Below are positions 61,241 to 64,000 of a stretch of DNA of 64,000 nt, piece by piece. Both the position numbers and the translations under genes were made by a program. The notes below the pieces were generated by a model, which worked only from the letters and a program-made list of their open reading frames with translations, made no database searches and was not told where the DNA came from. Source of the DNA: Kitasatospora mediocidica KCTC 9733 (lineage in GTDB: Bacteria; Actinomycetota; Actinomycetes; Streptomycetales; Streptomycetaceae); contig NZ_JQLN01000006.1 in assembly GCF_000744225.1 (NCBI RefSeq), forward strand, positions 1 through 64,000, read 5' to 3'. The first letter of the stretch is position 1; each line of letters opens with the position of its first letter.

Positions 61241-61936
61241 ATGGCGAAGATCCTCGTTGTGCTGACCGGCGCCGACCACTGGACGCTTGCCGACGGCACC
61301 GAGCACCCCACCGGCTTCTGGGCCGAGGAGATGGTCGCCCCCTACCGCGTGTTCACCGCGGCGGGCCACGAGGTCGTGGTGGCGACGCCCGGCGGTGTGG
61401 TGCCCACGCTGGACCGGGCGAGTCTGGCACCGGAGTTCAACGGCGGGCAGCAGGCGGCGGACGAGATGGCCGCGGAGCTGGCCGCGATCGCGGAGGTACG
61501 GCGGCCGATCAAGCTCGCGGACGTGCGGCTCGACGACTACGTGGCGGTCTTCTACCCCGGCGGGCACGGCCCGATGGAGGACCTGGCGGTCGATGCCGAG
61601 TCCGGGCGGCTGCTCACCGCCGCCCTCGACTCGGGCCGGCCGCTCGGCGTCGTCTGCCACGCCCCCGCCGCGCTGCTGGCCGCCCGGCGCGCCGACGGCA
61701 GCTCGCCGTTCGCCGGCTACCGGCTGACCGGTTTCAGTAACGCCGAGGAGGCCCAGGCGGGCTTCGCGGACCGGGCCAAGTGGCTGCTCCAGGACCGGTT
61801 GGCCGAGCTCGGGGCGGACTACCAGGAGGGTCCGGCCTGGGCCCCGCACGTGATCGTCGACCGCAACCTGTTCACCGGCCAGAACCCGGCATCCTCAGGG
61901 CCGTTGGCCGCCGAGCTGGTCAAGTCGCTGAGCTGA
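61241..61936 (+). CDS. DJ-1/PfpI-family protein (Hsp31-like)
   Basis: This 231-residue protein has the DJ-1/PfpI fold, with VFYPGGHGPMEDL, the nucleophile elbow GVVCHAPAALL (Cys) and FSNAEEAQAG near the end. The subfamily includes glutathione-independent glyoxalase III and chaperone-like stress proteins. ATG at 61241. It is convergent with a MarR regulator and directly behind the tRNA-Cys gene. Confidence 0.9.
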   Translation: MAKILVVLTGADHWTLADGTEHPTGFWAEEMVAPYRVFTAAGHEVVVATPGGVVPTLDRASLAPEFNGGQQAADEMAAELAAIAEVRRPIKLADVRLDDYVAVFYPGGHGPMEDLAVDAESGRLLTAALDSGRPLGVVCHAPAALLAARRADGSSPFAGYRLTGFSNAEEAQAGFADRAKWLLQDRLAELGADYQEGPAWAPHVIVDRNLFTGQNPASSGPLAAELVKSLS

Positions 61937-61981
61937 CCGCCGGGCTGACGGCCTGACACAAGCAAGGCGGGCGCGGGGCGC

Positions 61982-62446
61982 TCAGGGTTCGCCGAAGGGA
62001 CCCTCCTCGGTGAACCGGCGCAGGCCACGGGCGAAGGCCCGCGCCTCGTCGGGCGGCCAGGATTCCAGCGAGGCGGCGATCCGGGCCGCCAAGCGCCGGC
62101 GCATCACCGCCACGGTCTCGGTGCCGCGCTCGGTGAGGGTCAGCAGCACCGAGCGCCCGTCGGCCGGGTCGGGCTCGCGCCGGACCAGCCCGGCCGCCTC
62201 CAGCCGCGAGGCGCGCCGGCTGACGCCGGAGCGGTCCAGGCCCACCTCGCCGGCCAGCTCGGCCGCGCTGCACGGTCCGGTCCTGGCCAGCGCGCTGAGC
62301 ACCGGGTAGCTGACCGCGTCCACGGCCTCGCCGAGGTGTTCGGTCAGCTCCTGGTAGAGACTCGCCCGCACGCTGCGTTTGAGCAGCGTGCCCAGCGCGT
62401 CGGCGATGTCGTGCCCGATCCGGTCGTCCGCGTTCCCGTTCTCCAT
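61982..62446 (-). CDS. MarR-family transcriptional regulator
   Basis: This 154-residue winged-helix regulator has VLSALARTGPCSAAELAGEV, GLDRSGVSRRASRLEAAGLV and the wing EPDPADGRSVLLTLTERG. MarR proteins usually respond to phenolics or oxidants. Its target is not obvious: the DJ-1-like gene is convergent, 45 nt away. It starts at ATG 62446, and a 47-nt gap separates it from the GH16-like gene. Confidence 0.9.
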   Translation of the reverse strand: MENGNADDRIGHDIADALGTLLKRSVRASLYQELTEHLGEAVDAVSYPVLSALARTGPCSAAELAGEVGLDRSGVSRRASRLEAAGLVRREPDPADGRSVLLTLTERGTETVAVMRRRLAARIAASLESWPPDEARAFARGLRRFTEEGPFGEP

Positions 62447-62493
62447 GTCCTCAGTTTAGCGTGCGCTGTGCACGCATCTTGGGACGCGCGCGG

Positions 62494-63570
62494 TCAGTGC
62501 CACACCCGCAGGTAGTCCGCGGAGAAGGTCAGCGGGCCGGGCGGGTGCGGTGCCGGGTGGTAGCGGCCCGCGTCCACCGACAGGTTGAGGATCAGGTAGG
62601 CCGACCAGCTCGCCGGGACGCCGGCCCGGTCGGCGTACACCAGGGTGCCGTTGACGTACCAGTTGACCGACCGCAGGCCGTACGCCGTTCCGACGGTGAT
62701 CCAACCGAGCGGCGCGACGGTGGACGGGTTGGTGTAGGCGTGCTGTCTGCGCCGGATCTGGTTGGTGAGCTCCAGGAGCGCCGGGTGGTCCGGGTGGTAC
62801 TCGAAGGTGTCGATCTCGTTGCCGCCGTCGCGCCACGTCCACAGCGCGGGCCAGGCCCCGATCCCGGACGGCAGCAGGACCGCCGTCTCCAGGTAGTCGC
62901 CGGGGCGGACCTGGAATCCCTCGGGGGTGCCCTCGGTCGTCAACAGCCCGGTGTCCCAGGCCTGCCGGCCGTTCTCCAGCAGCTCGGCGCCGGGGCGGGC
63001 GGTGAACGTCACCACGCTGCCGGCGACCGTGACGTTGGCGGGTTGGAGCCAGTCCAGTTTGTCGTCGGCCGGATTGTGCGTCCCGTACTGGTAGGCGCTG
63101 GTGGTCGAGCTGTTCCAGCGGTGGGCGGAGATCGGGGCGCTGAACTCCTCGGCCCAGCTGAGGGTCCGGCCGACGGTGGGTCCGAAGGCCGCGCCCGAGA
63201 CCGTGCCGATCGGCACCGGCGGACCCGGGGGTCCGGGCGGGGCGCTGGGGGTGGCCGGGCCGGCCACCCCGACCGGCATCGTGGTGGACGGCAGGTCGTA
63301 CCAGCTGCCGTTCACCGCGTAGGCGCCGAAGATCGTGTAGGTGCCGGCCGGGAAGCTCTTCGGCGCGGTGGTGAGGGTGTAGCCGGCCGGCGGGATGACG
63401 ACCTCGTACACCCCGGGGAAGTCCAGGACGGATCCGCCGGCGTCGCGCACGGCCACCGTCAGGACGTCCGCGACGAAGGCGACATCGGAGTGGACCGTCA
63501 GTGTGACCGAGACCTCCGTGCCGGATGCCGAGTAGGTCGGGGTGAGGACGTCCTGTGTCACGTGGGCCAT
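62494..63570 (-). CDS. GH16-like protein with N-terminal Ig-like domain, no signal peptide
   Basis: This 358-residue protein has an N-terminal beta-sandwich (about 1-105, SVTLTVHSDVAFVADVLTVA), a Pro/Gly linker and a GH16-type domain (about 130-358). The latter has SWAEEFSAPISAHRWN, the catalytic motif GNEIDTFEYH (E-x-D-x2-E) and VNWYVNGTLVY. There is no signal sequence, although the domains are of a secreted type. The AGGAGG site before ATG 63570 fixes the start firmly, so export may use another route or the enzyme may act inside. Compare the normally exported GH16 enzyme at 28516. Confidence 0.8.
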   Translation of the reverse strand: MAHVTQDVLTPTYSASGTEVSVTLTVHSDVAFVADVLTVAVRDAGGSVLDFPGVYEVVIPPAGYTLTTAPKSFPAGTYTIFGAYAVNGSWYDLPSTTMPVGVAGPATPSAPPGPPGPPVPIGTVSGAAFGPTVGRTLSWAEEFSAPISAHRWNSSTTSAYQYGTHNPADDKLDWLQPANVTVAGSVVTFTARPGAELLENGRQAWDTGLLTTEGTPEGFQVRPGDYLETAVLLPSGIGAWPALWTWRDGGNEIDTFEYHPDHPALLELTNQIRRRQHAYTNPSTVAPLGWITVGTAYGLRSVNWYVNGTLVYADRAGVPASWSAYLILNLSVDAGRYHPAPHPPGPLTFSADYLRVWH

Positions 63571-63733
63571 GTGGTACCTCCTGTGCGTGACTGGTGGGTG
63601 CCCGGTGCGGTCGGTGTGTATACGTGCGCTGGCGGCGCGCCGGGAGCACGGGGTGCACAACCGGGCGCGCGGATTCCGCTTCACGCCAGGGGGTGGCAAT
63701 GGGGTGTCGGTCGTGCACCGTCGAAAAATCGTG

Positions 63734-63747
63734 CGACGGATCCGTCG
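63734..63747. promoter_or_regulatory. 14-bp palindrome before the FBP gene
   Basis: CGACGGATCCGTCG is a perfect palindrome 21 nt upstream of the next ATG, in the divergent region shared with the GH16-like gene. Possible operator. Confidence 0.35.
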
Positions 63748-63768
63748 TCGGATGCTAGTTTCCGCAGC

Positions 63769-64000
63769 ATGGAACAGCTGGCCGAGAAAGAGATCCGTGC
63801 GTCCTTCGTGAATTGCTCGAAGGGGGAGGCGGGGCGGATCAACCTGCCCAGAAGCCTGCCGGAGACACCCTGGGACGAGCTGGATTTCCTGGGCTGGCGC
63901 GATCCGGGCGCCCCGGACCGAAGCTACCTGGTCACCGGCTATCAGGGCGTGCTGACCGGCATCACGCTGCGGGTGCCGACGGGTATCCGGCGGAGCCTGA
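63769..64000 (+). CDS. FBP-domain protein (FusB-type zinc finger), partial
   Basis: The first 77 codons read MEQLAEKEIRASFVNCSKGE and then LPETPWDELDFLGWRDPGAP with RSYLVTGYQGVLTGITLRV. This matches actinobacterial FBP proteins related to the C-terminal treble-clef zinc finger of FusB, the elongation-factor-G-binding protein. Only the N-terminal part is here; later Cys ligands lie outside the window. Confidence 0.75.
   Translation, partial: MEQLAEKEIRASFVNCSKGEAGRINLPRSLPETPWDELDFLGWRDPGAPDRSYLVTGYQGVLTGITLRVPTGIRRSL

Overview
The window is very GC-rich with a strong G/C third-position bias, uses GTG/TTG starts freely and has actinomycete gene content: KdpFABC with full-length and short KdpD, a stand-alone bacterial nitric oxide synthase, a DUF3040 fragment, an FBP (FusB-type zinc-finger) protein, Tat-exported enzymes and many TetR/MarR/LysR regulators. 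It most resembles a Streptomycetaceae chromosome (Streptomyces, Kitasatospora or Streptacidiphilus) in an accessory, arm-like region. The genus call is inference.

Layout. 1-15 kb: two adjacent Kdp potassium-transport clusters. The first (1-6104) has a frameshifted kdpB, then intact kdpC, kdpD and kdpE. The second (8963-14832) has an intact kdpFABC followed by a short KdpD with no kinase domain. Between them lie a two-sensor membrane protein, a DUF3592 protein and a broken acetyltransferase gene. 15-28 kb: a patchwork with much gene decay (remnants of nhaA, a kinase ATPase domain, a pentapeptide-repeat gene, a HAD-like gene and a GyrB-like gene). Among these are a secreted lectin-tailed protein, a DUF4118 protein, nitric oxide synthase, a GH1 beta-glucosidase with an MFS transporter, a HIT protein, a tRNA-like gene, a divergent PyrF, a degenerate GyrB-like protein and an EF-Tu-domain-III-like protein. 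28-32 kb: a secreted GH16 plus GH64 beta-1,3-glucanase pair and a secreted repeat protein. 32-36 kb: two universal stress proteins and a DUF2252 protein. 36-40 kb: a TDT/SLAC1 transporter with a divergent LysR regulator and a palindrome between them, then an ArsR/SmtB regulator with a His-tailed MFS exporter. 40-41 kb: a cysteinyl-tRNA-synthetase-like protein without the HIGH motif.

41-61 kb is the most notable region. It holds five paralogues of the agmatine/peptidyl-arginine deiminase family, one cytoplasmic and four with twin-arginine export signals (two of them lipoprotein-like). With them are a five-gene Opp/Dpp-type ABC importer, two TetR regulators, a membrane esterase plus a lysyl-phosphatidylglycerol-synthase-like protein, and a UreAB fusion plus a UreC with a changed active-site flap and no accessory genes nearby. 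Four copies of one palindrome (core ACTGAA-WW-TTCAGT, one imperfect) each sit in the spacer of a promoter-like element with the same geometry, in front of three transcription units. This points to one co-regulated system for guanidino compounds, inside and outside the cell, that I do not recognise as described.

61-64 kb: a tRNA-Cys with C instead of U at position 33, a DJ-1/PfpI protein, a MarR regulator, a GH16-like protein without a signal peptide and the start of an FBP-domain gene that runs off the window.
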